Shown here: one piece after another, positions 43,040 through 50,853 of the stretch | How positions within the stretch are numbered: the stretch's first letter is position 1 | Layout of the letters: every line of letters starts with the position of its first letter | NCBI GenBank assembly: GCA_023663135.1 | Contig: JAMPIE010000016.1 | Location: forward strand, 1-56,316 | Source of the DNA: Alloprevotella sp. | Lineage (GTDB): Bacteria > Bacteroidota > Bacteroidia > Bacteroidales > Muribaculaceae | Direction: 5' to 3' | DNA length: 56,316 bases | Position numbers and translations under genes: made by a program | The notes under the pieces: generated by a model | The model's database searches: none | The model's input: the letters and a program-made list of their open reading frames with translations, nothing else | What the model was told of the DNA's origin: nothing

Positions 43040-44152
43040 ATGCTCTTCAATCAACTCGTATCCATACTCTCATGGGCCGCCCGCCGGGCTGCTGCGGCTC
43101 TCCTTCTCTGTCTCTTCGCCATGGACTATGCCATGGCTCAGACGCCGCCCGACTCACTTCGCTTCTTCTGGGATGCCGACATGATGGCCATTTTTGACAA
43201 TCGCGAGGGCGACTCCAAGATGACCCCCACAAAGACATGGTTTCTGACTCGACTCTCCCCCGAGCTCGGGGCCTCGTTTGTTACGTCGGGAGCGCGCCAC
43301 CGTGTGGCCGGTGGTGCCGTGTGGGTCCAGCCCATCGGCTCTGAATGGGAGGGCTATCGAATTTCCCCAACTCTCTATTACCGCTATGAGGGACGGCAGG
43401 GCATCTCTGCCTCCATGGGCATGTTTGGCCGACAACAGCTCATCCGCGACCTCCCCAACTTTCTTGTGAGCGACTCGGCCTATTACTGGCAGCGCAACAT
43501 CCGCGGGGCTCTCCTGCAATATCAGCGCGGCAGCAGCTTCTTCGAAGCTCTCATTGACTGGCGTGGGATGCAGTGCCGCCACCGCCGCGAGGCTTTCTGC
43601 ATCATTGCACAAGGCGAATGGCGACGCGGCTCGATTGTGGCCGGCGGAGTAGCTATGATGAACCATCTGGCTCGATCTTCCGAACCCACCGACGACCAGC
43701 ATGTCGTTGACAATTTCGTCGCAAACCCCTATCTGGGGCTCGACTGGCGAGGCCTGTCCGCCGGCCCCTGGAGCGGCTACCTCCACTTAGGCTCTCTCTG
43801 GTCAATGACGCGAGACCGCGGCGACTCTTCATGGATTACCCACGGCGGTCTCTGGCTCGAGGGTGAAGCCTCCTGGCGCTTCCTCATCGCCAAAAACACT
43901 CTCTATGCCGGAGCCCCACTCTTCCCGCTCCACAACCGCTACGGCGCTCTCCTCGACGGCGGCGAGCCATACTATGCCGCCAAGTGGTATGACCGCCTCA
44001 GTCTCGGTGCTGCCCTCGTCTCAAACGCCAATGTCCTCTTGCGAGCAAGCCTCGACTTCAACCTCGCTCCGGGCAACTTCACCTTTTATCAGCGTCTGGC
44101 ACTGCAAGTCAACATTGGCTCCGTCCCCCGCCGTCCCCGCCTCATGCTCTGA
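43040..44152 (+). CDS. Predicted outer-membrane beta-barrel protein, Bacteroidales-specific
   Basis: A 370-residue protein with a signal peptide (hydrophobic AAAALLLCLFAMDYAMA, cleaved before QTPPD). The mature start FWDADMMAIFDNREGDSK and the following alternating aromatic strands (LSPELGASF, LYYRYEGRQGISASMGMFGR) resemble a family of Bacteroides outer-membrane proteins of unknown function beginning with FDNREF. I do not know its substrate. The ATG at 43040 is preferred; a TTG at 42995 would overlap the promoter, and its frame runs through the C10 tract. It converges with the pseudouridine synthase gene. Confidence 0.72.
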   Translation: MLFNQLVSILSWAARRAAAALLLCLFAMDYAMAQTPPDSLRFFWDADMMAIFDNREGDSKMTPTKTWFLTRLSPELGASFVTSGARHRVAGGAVWVQPIGSEWEGYRISPTLYYRYEGRQGISASMGMFGRQQLIRDLPNFLVSDSAYYWQRNIRGALLQYQRGSSFFEALIDWRGMQCRHRREAFCIIAQGEWRRGSIVAGGVAMMNHLARSSEPTDDQHVVDNFVANPYLGLDWRGLSAGPWSGYLHLGSLWSMTRDRGDSSWITHGGLWLEGEASWRFLIAKNTLYAGAPLFPLHNRYGALLDGGEPYYAAKWYDRLSLGAALVSNANVLLRASLDFNLAPGNFTFYQRLALQVNIGSVPRRPRLML

Positions 44153-44237
44153 CCTCCCGCGCCCCGCCCCTCAACCCCTTCGACCGCAAGTCCAAAGAAA
44201 TCCAAGCGCCGGCATGGGCTCCTTGACATTCTTTTTC

Positions 44238-45242
44238 TTACCCCACCACTCTGTTGAAGGCTGCGGGGATAGGTGTCGAAAACGACATTAGCTTCCTCGT
44301 CGTCGGGTGGACAAAGCGCAAGCTCTCGGCATGGAGGCAGAGACGCTTGGCCCCACACGACGACCCGCCATAGCGTCGGTCGCCGGCGATAGGAGTCCCA
44401 AGCTCTCTCATATGCACGCGTATCTGATTCTTGCGCCCGGTGTCGAGCTCTACTTCAAGGAGCGAGTAGCCTCTCCCCCGCCGCAAGGTCTTATAACGCG
44501 TCACTGCTCGTTTGGCTCCCGGCGCTGGCTCTGCGAGGGAATACACTTCGTGCTTGGAGTTCTCTTTCAGATAGGAGGTATATGTGCCGGATTCGGGGTC
44601 AGGACACCCCTCGACCACACATACATATTTGCGCTCAAGCACCATATTGTTCCAGTTGTGCTGGAGGGTCTCCTTGGCTTCCACATTCTTGGCAAAAAGC
44701 ATCAACCCTGAGGTGTCGCGGTCAAGTCGATGCACGATGAAGACTTTTTGCGTAGGGTCTTTCCACTTCAAGTAATCGCGGAGGATGGAATAGGCCGTCT
44801 CTCGCGGGGCCCCGAAGGAGTCGGTTCCCGGCTTGAAGTTTTCATTACCCATCGACAGCAGGCCATATCCCTTTTCCACCACGATAATGTCATCATCCTC
44901 ATACACAATGTTGAGGCGGCGATGACGGAAGAGGCGAAACTCACGGGTGAAGTTAACCGCCACTTCGTCGCCCGCGTCGAGTTTGGCCATGGCATCGGTG
45001 ACAGGCACTCCGAGGAGGGCCACCTGGTCGTGACGTAGCATCTGCTTGAGGCGAGTGCGCTTCATCTCTGGCAGCTTAGCTGAGATGAATTCAAGCAGAG
45101 AGGTGGGATCGTCGTCCGTGACTGTCCAGCGACGTATCACGTCGGGCTTCACCGGCTTATGCTGCGACTCGTCAGATGCAATGGGGACTGCCTCCTCTTC
45201 AGGGGCAAAAATATAGGAGGGGTGGAATGGGCGCTCGGTCAT
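44238..45242 (-). CDS. RluA-family pseudouridine synthase
   Basis: A 334-residue RNA-modifying enzyme. An S4-like RNA-binding region lies at about 50-95 (LKQMLRHDQVALLGVPV). The catalytic Asp is in VHRLDRDTSGLMLFAK near residue 172, and the family segments LLEVELDTGRKNQIRVHM and GTPIAGDRRYG follow. Which rRNA or tRNA uridine it modifies cannot be assigned; RluC/RluD-like enzymes act on 23S rRNA. Its start overlaps the topA stop by 4 bases, so both are translated from one mRNA. Confidence 0.9.
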   Translation of the reverse strand: MTERPFHPSYIFAPEEEAVPIASDESQHKPVKPDVIRRWTVTDDDPTSLLEFISAKLPEMKRTRLKQMLRHDQVALLGVPVTDAMAKLDAGDEVAVNFTREFRLFRHRRLNIVYEDDDIIVVEKGYGLLSMGNENFKPGTDSFGAPRETAYSILRDYLKWKDPTQKVFIVHRLDRDTSGLMLFAKNVEAKETLQHNWNNMVLERKYVCVVEGCPDPESGTYTSYLKENSKHEVYSLAEPAPGAKRAVTRYKTLRRGRGYSLLEVELDTGRKNQIRVHMRELGTPIAGDRRYGGSSCGAKRLCLHAESLRFVHPTTRKLMSFSTPIPAAFNRVVG

Positions 45243-47614
45243 GACTTCTTGGTGCGTGAGGTAAATCGGCGTGAACGGGGCTTGGCCGGGGCTGAGGCTT
45301 CAGCCTCTTCGATGAGCTTGCGACAGTCTTCAATATTCAAGGCCTCAATAGCTTTCTCATCTGTAGCTACTGCCTTAGGGAGCTTGTAGTTCTTCCCCTT
45401 ATAGACTATGTAGGGGCCATAGCGACCTTTGAGCACCGTGAGGTCGGGCTCTTCGTCATAGGTCTTGAGAACATTTTTGGCATCAGCCTGCTTCTTCTCC
45501 TCAATCAGCTCTATGGCTTGTGTCAGGGTCACCTCCTGCGGCGTGATGTCGGCCGGAAGCGATACAAACTTATTCTTGTTATACCGAATATAGGGCCCAA
45601 ACTTACCCACCGAGGCCGTTACGGGCGTTCCCTCATATTCGCCGAGCTCTCTGGGCAGTTCAAAGAGCTTCAATGCCTCCTCAAGTGTGATGTCAAAGAC
45701 GCTCTGACTGGGCTGTAGCGACGCGAAGAGGGGCTTCTCGTCGTCGGTCGACAATCCTATCTGCACCACCGGCCCAAAGCGTCCTATCTTCACCGACACA
45801 GGACGCCCTGAGGCGGGGTCGACGCCCAGCTCGCGCTCTCCCGGCCGATGATCAAAGCGGGTATCAACAGCTTTCACCACCTCGGGGTGAAACACCTCGT
45901 AGAAGTCGCTTATCTCGCTCTTCCACGGTGTGTTGCCTGAGGCTATCTCGTCAAAGCGCTCCTCCACCCTGGCTGTGAAGTTATAGTCAAGGATGTTGGG
46001 AAAATATTCGGTGAGGAATGAGTTGACTATGGAGCCGGTGTCAGTAGGCATGAGCTTACCCTTATCGGCCCCAGCCACCTCGGTGCGAGTGCTCCGGGTG
46101 AGCTCGCCGCTGGCGCAGTCGAGCTTGATGATGAGGGTGTCGCGCTTCTCGCCGGGGAGGTTGCTCTTCTGGGCATACTCGCGCTGCTGGATAGTAGAGA
46201 TGGTGGGGGCGTAGGTCGACGGTCGGCCGATGCCGAGCTCCTCCATCTTTTTGACAAGCGAGGCCTCGGTATATCGAGGGGGATGCTGGGTATATCGCTC
46301 TGTGGCTGTTATCTCTATGGGGGTCACAGACTCACCCACCGCGAGGGCCGGCAGCCGACTGTCGCCGCTCTCCGTCTCGGTCTGCTCGTCATCCGAGCCC
46401 TCGATGTAGAGCCTCAAAAATCCGTCATATTTTATCACTTCACCTGAGGCTGTCAGCGAGGGTGTCGAGGGTGTCGAGGAGGCTATCTCTACGGTGGTCT
46501 TCTCAATGTGCGCATCGGCCATCTGCGAGGCCACGGCCCGCTTCCATATAAGGTCATAGAGACGCGCTTCCTGGCTCGACACTCCGGTGAGCTGACGAGA
46601 CGCTATGTTGGTGGGGCGAATAGCTTCGTGGGCCTCCTGCGCCCCCTTGGAGTCGGTATGATAACGGCGTTCGTGGAGGTAGTCTGAGCCGGCCGCGGCT
46701 GTAATGACTGCGGCAATAGCCTTGATGGCCTCCTCGGAGAGGTTGAGCGAGTCGGTTCGCATATACGTGATATGGCCGGCTTCATAGAGCATCTGGGCCA
46801 CTCTCATGGTCTGTCCGACGGAGAAGCCGAGCTTGCGCGCGGCCTCCTGCTGGAGGGTGGAGGTGGTGAATGGGGGCGCAGGGCTCTTCCTAAAGGGCTT
46901 CACCTGGATGTCGGCCACGCTCCATGTGGCATCGCGCCATTTCTCTATGAGAGCCTCAGCGGCTTTGCCGTCTGAGAGGCGCTCTGAAAGTGTGGCATGG
47001 AAGGGAGAACCGTCGGTGGTGGCCATCCCGGCGGTGATGCGGAAGTAGGGTGTTGACTTAAAGGCTTTAATCTCTTCTTCGCGCTCAACGATCAGGCGGA
47101 CTGCCACCGACTGCACACGGCCTGCCGAGAGTGCCGGGCGTATCTTGCGCCAGAGCACGGGCGACAGCTCAAACCCCACTATGCGGTCAAGCACACGGCG
47201 CGCTTGCTGGGCATCCACGCGTCTGAGGTCTATGTGGCGCGGATTGGCAAGGGCGTTGAGTATAGCTTTTTTGGTAATCTCATGGAAGACAATGCGCTTG
47301 GCTTTCTCCGGGTCAAGTCCCAAGACAATAGCCAAGTGCCATGCAATGGCCTCTCCTTCGCGGTCTTCATCAGATGCAAGCCAGACGGTCTGGGCCTTCT
47401 CGGCGGCCTCGCGAAGCTTCTCCACATGCGCCATCTTATCTTCAGGTATCTCATACACGGGAGTAAAGTCGGCCTCGGGCGTTATATCAAAATCCTTCTT
47501 GGCAAGGTCGCGTATGTGACCGTAGCTCGACATCACGCGATAATCGGGTCCGAGAAATTTCTCAATTGTCTTGGCCTTGGCCGGAGACTCGACGATGACA
47601 AGATTTTTAGCCAT
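45239..47614 (-). CDS. topA: DNA topoisomerase I
   Basis: A 791-residue type IA topoisomerase relaxing negative supercoils. The Toprim domain has IVESPAKAKTIEKFLG at the N-terminus and ASDEDREGEAIAWHL. The active tyrosine is in ITYMRTDSLNLS near residue 283. The C-terminal part carries repeats of the type FGPYIRYNKNKFVSLP and YGPYIVYKGKNYKLPK in place of Cys4 zinc fingers, as in other Bacteroidota. A Lys/Arg-rich tail ends the protein. The ATG at 47614 (MAKNLV) is the conserved start; the frame to 47725 is an extension over the promoter region (TAATTTTG, 47691-47684). Confidence 0.95.
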   Translation of the reverse strand: MAKNLVIVESPAKAKTIEKFLGPDYRVMSSYGHIRDLAKKDFDITPEADFTPVYEIPEDKMAHVEKLREAAEKAQTVWLASDEDREGEAIAWHLAIVLGLDPEKAKRIVFHEITKKAILNALANPRHIDLRRVDAQQARRVLDRIVGFELSPVLWRKIRPALSAGRVQSVAVRLIVEREEEIKAFKSTPYFRITAGMATTDGSPFHATLSERLSDGKAAEALIEKWRDATWSVADIQVKPFRKSPAPPFTTSTLQQEAARKLGFSVGQTMRVAQMLYEAGHITYMRTDSLNLSEEAIKAIAAVITAAAGSDYLHERRYHTDSKGAQEAHEAIRPTNIASRQLTGVSSQEARLYDLIWKRAVASQMADAHIEKTTVEIASSTPSTPSLTASGEVIKYDGFLRLYIEGSDDEQTETESGDSRLPALAVGESVTPIEITATERYTQHPPRYTEASLVKKMEELGIGRPSTYAPTISTIQQREYAQKSNLPGEKRDTLIIKLDCASGELTRSTRTEVAGADKGKLMPTDTGSIVNSFLTEYFPNILDYNFTARVEERFDEIASGNTPWKSEISDFYEVFHPEVVKAVDTRFDHRPGERELGVDPASGRPVSVKIGRFGPVVQIGLSTDDEKPLFASLQPSQSVFDITLEEALKLFELPRELGEYEGTPVTASVGKFGPYIRYNKNKFVSLPADITPQEVTLTQAIELIEEKKQADAKNVLKTYDEEPDLTVLKGRYGPYIVYKGKNYKLPKAVATDEKAIEALNIEDCRKLIEEAEASAPAKPRSRRFTSRTKKS

Positions 47615-47766
47615 TTGGATATATATTCTTGCTTGTGGTTGGAAATGAGGTGGAAAAGGGTGATTGAGCGGATCAACAGGCGGCAAAATTATAAAAATAA
47701 TTGCAATTGAGTGCCCATCGCTCATTTTTTTGTAGTTAACTTATCACAATCGAATGGGCGAAAATG

Positions 47767-47799
47767 TTTGGCGCTATTCCCTATTGTTATATAATTTTG
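47767..47799 (+). promoter_or_regulatory. Promoter with predicted start at or beside the ATG of the 157-residue gene
   Basis: TTTG (47767-47770) and TAATTTTG (47792-47799) are 21 bases apart. Predicted transcription start is 47803-47804, and the ATG is at 47804, so the mRNA may be leaderless unless the next ATG (47837) is used. Confidence 0.55.
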
Positions 47800-47803
47800 C
47801 AAC

Positions 47804-48277
47804 ATGGTAAGCATTGACTCTGTTGAGTTTTACGTGATGGCTGCCGTGGCTGCGGCTGCGGTGGTGGGTCTCTGTGTCAGGCCTTCATCTAAGGGCGAGG
47901 CGCGCCAGACGCTCCTCGAGGGGGAGCTGCTTCCCGCGGCCGAGGGTGACGATGAATACCCGGCCGGAGTGGCCATCAGGGTGCTCGACGATGGCCGCGT
48001 GGAGATTTGCCGCAAGGGGCTCGCCGGATTGGTCAACGCCGATGGCGAGGTGAGCGTCGCTGTCACGGTGGCCGGCTTTGACATCCTCGTGGAGGAGCGC
48101 CTCACTCCGGGGCGTGGGGCCGACCAGGATGCCCCGTCCCCGAGCCAAGCTCGCTTTATCCTTGATGGACTCGGCCGCGAGCGTTATCACTTGCGCTACT
48201 CTTCTGAGACCATAGGCTCAATGGCAGCCACTTCGCTCCACGTCAAGCCCGGTATCTCAATCTTCCGTAGTCTATAA
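47804..48277 (+). CDS. Small hypothetical protein with one N-terminal membrane segment
   Basis: A 157-residue protein I do not recognise. Residues 8-24 (EFYVMAAVAAAAVVGLC) form one probable membrane span or uncleaved signal; the rest is soluble with strand-rich segments (GVAIRVLDDGRVEICR, VSVAVTVAGFDILVEE) and ends in HVKPGISIFRSL. A good promoter precedes it. Coding character (third-position G+C bias) matches the neighbours. Its stop overlaps the end of the convergent MurU-like gene by 6 bases. An alternative start is the ATG at 47837, which would remove half of the membrane segment. Confidence 0.6.
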   Translation: MVSIDSVEFYVMAAVAAAAVVGLCVRPSSKGEARQTLLEGELLPAAEGDDEYPAGVAIRVLDDGRVEICRKGLAGLVNADGEVSVAVTVAGFDILVEERLTPGRGADQDAPSPSQARFILDGLGRERYHLRYSSETIGSMAATSLHVKPGISIFRSL

Positions 48278-49012
48278 CGCACCGCGTGCCGCTGCAAGCG
48301 ACTCGGGTCTTCCTATGTCAAACCACATCGATGGATGCTCGGCAACATAACCCATCACCCTCATCTCCGTTGCCTTGGCCAGATAAAAGTCCATTATCGA
48401 AAACTTTTCCTCCCCGGTAGCCTTAGCATATTCGCGCAACAGCTCGAAAATTTTGGGGCTTACGATATGGATTCCGCCAAAGGCGGCTCTCGTCAGCCCG
48501 TCAGGGTCAAGCCCGGTGGGGGTAACAACACCCGTAGACAGGTTGATACGCCCTCTGACTCGCCGCTCCTCGTCGAGCAGCAAGCGACGCGATGAAGAGC
48601 GCAGCGGGTCAACCAACAGGGTGGCCATGGCGCCGCTCCATCGGTGCCACTCGGCCATAAGTGCCAGCGACGCATCCGAGAGTATATCGGCGTTATGGAG
48701 CATAATCATCTCGGCGTCGGCCAGCAGCGGCTCGGCCTTAAGGAGCCCGCCGCCGGTCTCAAGCAACGCGCCGCTCTCGTCAGACACTATCACCTTTGCC
48801 GGCAACTCTTCACGCTCTACCCACTCCTTTATTATATGTCCGAGGTGGCATACGTTGACCACTATCTCTTCCGCCCCGGCAGAGGCCATCTTGTCTATGA
48901 TGCGACGGAGCATTGGCCGCCCTCCGACCTCTATCATGGCCTTGGGGACCTTATCAGTGAGCGGTCGGAGCCTTGAACCCAGTCCGGCTGCAAATATCAT
49001 TCCTTTTATCAT
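48272..49012 (-). CDS. MurU-like sugar-1-phosphate nucleotidyltransferase
   Basis: A 246-residue nucleotidyltransferase. The nucleotide-binding signature is FAAGLGSRLRPLTDKVPKAM at the N-terminus, followed by LLETGGGLLKAEPLL and the metal-binding HNADIL. This combination is characteristic of MurU, which makes UDP-MurNAc from MurNAc-1-phosphate in the peptidoglycan recycling route that bypasses de novo synthesis. The gene starts 4 bases after an AmgK-like kinase fusion, the enzyme that supplies MurNAc-1-phosphate, which strongly supports the assignment. Confidence 0.85.
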   Translation of the reverse strand: MIKGMIFAAGLGSRLRPLTDKVPKAMIEVGGRPMLRRIIDKMASAGAEEIVVNVCHLGHIIKEWVEREELPAKVIVSDESGALLETGGGLLKAEPLLADAEMIMLHNADILSDASLALMAEWHRWSGAMATLLVDPLRSSSRRLLLDEERRVRGRINLSTGVVTPTGLDPDGLTRAAFGGIHIVSPKIFELLREYAKATGEEKFSIMDFYLAKATEMRVMGYVAEHPSMWFDIGRPESLAAARGAL

Positions 49013-49016
49013 CGTA

Positions 49017-50483
49017 TTAATCAGGTATCCATCGATCTATTTTCTGCTCGCGGTGGACAAGGTGGACCCGCACTCCCATCGCGGCGAGTGCCTCTGCCAT
49101 ATGCTCGGCACCATACACTGAGCGGTGCTGCCCTCCGGTACAACCAAAGGCCACGCTCAGATGTGTGAACCCGCGCCGGCGATAGGTCTCTACCGCAGGT
49201 GTCACCATCTCAATGGCCCGATTTACCATCCGCGTCAATTCGCCATCAGCCTCTATATATTTAATCACTTCCTCATCCATGCCGGTTAGGCTCCTATAGG
49301 CCGGCTGGCGTCCGGGATTATCGGGATAGCGACAGTCAAAGACAAAGCCGCCCCCATTGCCTGAGAAATCGTGCGGCATCCCTTTTTTATATGAGAAGCT
49401 CATCACTGTCACAACCAACTCATCTCTCCTCTCCGAAGCTGCAACCACGGGAGCGAGCTCCCTAAGCCCCCTCACCTGTCGAGCCAGTGATCTCAGCCCG
49501 GCACTCTCCATCCAAGGGAGCAGTTCTTCCAACTCGCCAACAATCCCGGGAAGCGGAGTGATAAAGGCCGCGTTTCCCTCCGTGAGCCCGCGAAGACCAT
49601 AGGCGCCGAGCACCTGAAGATAGCGCAGAAGAAGGACTGGCTTAAACATCTTCTCAAACATATCCCTATCAATGTTCTCCATCCCGGGCTCTTTCCTTAG
49701 GGCATCAAGGTAGATGTCTACAAGATGGCTCCTTATCGAAGCAGGAATGCGAGCACGAGCGTGCCACACCATCGAAGCTACGTCGTAGGCTACCGGGCCC
49801 ATGCGTCCCCCTTGAAAGTCAATCCACTGTGGGTAACCCTCGGCCGTTAGCATCACATTGCGGCTCTGGCAATCTCTGAGAATAAAAGCCCACAAAGGCC
49901 CTCCCGACTGGGCGCATATCATATCTGTGATGGCCTCAAAGTCATCTTCGAGCCCATCCTCATCTATCTCCGCCCCTGCGGCCTTAAGGAAACAATACTT
50001 GAAGTGGCTGAGATCCCACATCATTGAGCGCCTGTCCATTGCTCCACGAGGATAACAATCGGCGGTCTTTACCCGGCGTGCAAGACTATACTGCACCTTA
50101 GGAAGCTGCCTCATGGCTTCCTCCAAGGCTCTAAGCCCTTCGCTTCCATCCCACTGCCCGGAGTCGGCGCTCGCTTTCACAGCGTCCATCATCTGGCGGT
50201 CGCCCAAGTCGGTCATGATATAGGCTCCATATCCCTCCTCCACCGCAATGATGCGTGGGGCGGCAATCCCCTCGGCCTCCATGGCGCGCGCTATGGTTAC
50301 AAAGGCGCGATTCTCATCGGCATCGCGTCCTATCGCACCTATAATGGTGCTTCCGATGCCGGGCAACTCCATGCGGTAATATTTTCGCGTTGAGGCAGCT
50401 GCTGCTATGGATCTCGCTTTCTCCGGCCGCGCCATGCCTGCTCTGGCCATCAAGGCCGTCAATCGGGATATATCGTTCTTCAT
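49017..50483 (-). CDS. AmgK-like sugar kinase fused to a RapZ C-terminal domain
   Basis: A 488-residue fusion. Residues 1 to about 340 are an aminoglycoside-phosphotransferase-fold kinase: TDLGDR (92-96), the catalytic loop FILRDCQSRNVM with D204 and N209, and IDFQGG with D222. Most relatives have His-Arg-Asp in the loop; here His is Leu. Residues about 356-488 match the RapZ C-terminal domain: SFSYKKGMP, VFDCRYPDNPG and GCTGGQHRSV (448-457). In E. coli that domain senses glucosamine-6-phosphate. The MurU-like gene follows after 4 bases. The likely role is phosphorylation of MurNAc/GlcNAc for recycling, with an amino-sugar sensing module. A -7 element (50495-50488) lies so close to ATG 50483 that the mRNA may be leaderless. 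Confidence 0.85.
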   Translation of the reverse strand: MKNDISRLTALMARAGMARPEKARSIAAAASTRKYYRMELPGIGSTIIGAIGRDADENRAFVTIARAMEAEGIAAPRIIAVEEGYGAYIMTDLGDRQMMDAVKASADSGQWDGSEGLRALEEAMRQLPKVQYSLARRVKTADCYPRGAMDRRSMMWDLSHFKYCFLKAAGAEIDEDGLEDDFEAITDMICAQSGGPLWAFILRDCQSRNVMLTAEGYPQWIDFQGGRMGPVAYDVASMVWHARARIPASIRSHLVDIYLDALRKEPGMENIDRDMFEKMFKPVLLLRYLQVLGAYGLRGLTEGNAAFITPLPGIVGELEELLPWMESAGLRSLARQVRGLRELAPVVAASERRDELVVTVMSFSYKKGMPHDFSGNGGGFVFDCRYPDNPGRQPAYRSLTGMDEEVIKYIEADGELTRMVNRAIEMVTPAVETYRRRGFTHLSVAFGCTGGQHRSVYGAEHMAEALAAMGVRVHLVHREQKIDRWIPD

Positions 50484-50765
50484 GCTGCAAAGGTAAGGCA
50501 TTCAGACGTCAAAAAAAAATTATCCGTCATCCCGACGAATAACTTTCTTACCTTAAATCTAATACCATGAAAAACTGATGCAAAATTACATATTTTTACT
50601 ATCACAACAAAATTATGCTGCAAAACATATTCCTAATTAACCTTTCTTAACATCTAATCATTGATATTTACATGTCTTAACAAAATAACCACAAATTTAC
50701 TCCCCCTCTCCTTGACAACACCCTTCCACTTCATTCCCCATCCCATCTATAAAAAAGCATAAACT
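50484..50765. other. AT-rich divergent intergenic region
   Basis: About 280 bases between the kinase-RapZ gene and lptD. It contains the -7 element of the former (50495-50488) and runs of A and T but no ORF, RNA-like fold or strong hairpin that I can see. The lptD promoter is at its right edge. Confidence 0.6.
50488..50495 (-). promoter_or_regulatory. -7 element of the kinase-RapZ gene
   Basis: TACCTTTG on the minus strand, five bases before the ATG at 50483. Transcription is predicted at 50484-50482, giving essentially no leader. Confidence 0.5.
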
Positions 50766-50799
50766 TTTGCCCGCGTTAACCCAAAAGTGACTACCTTTG
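50766..50799 (+). promoter_or_regulatory. Promoter of lptD
   Basis: TTTG (50766-50769) and TACCTTTG (50792-50799) are 22 bases apart. The transcript would start near 50803, which rules out translation from the in-frame TTG at 50797 and favours the TTG at 50854. Confidence 0.6.
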
Positions 50800-50853
50800 T
50801 CGGCAATTGGTGTCATCTCGGCACCTCATTCATTCGTCACCACCCACCTTTTC

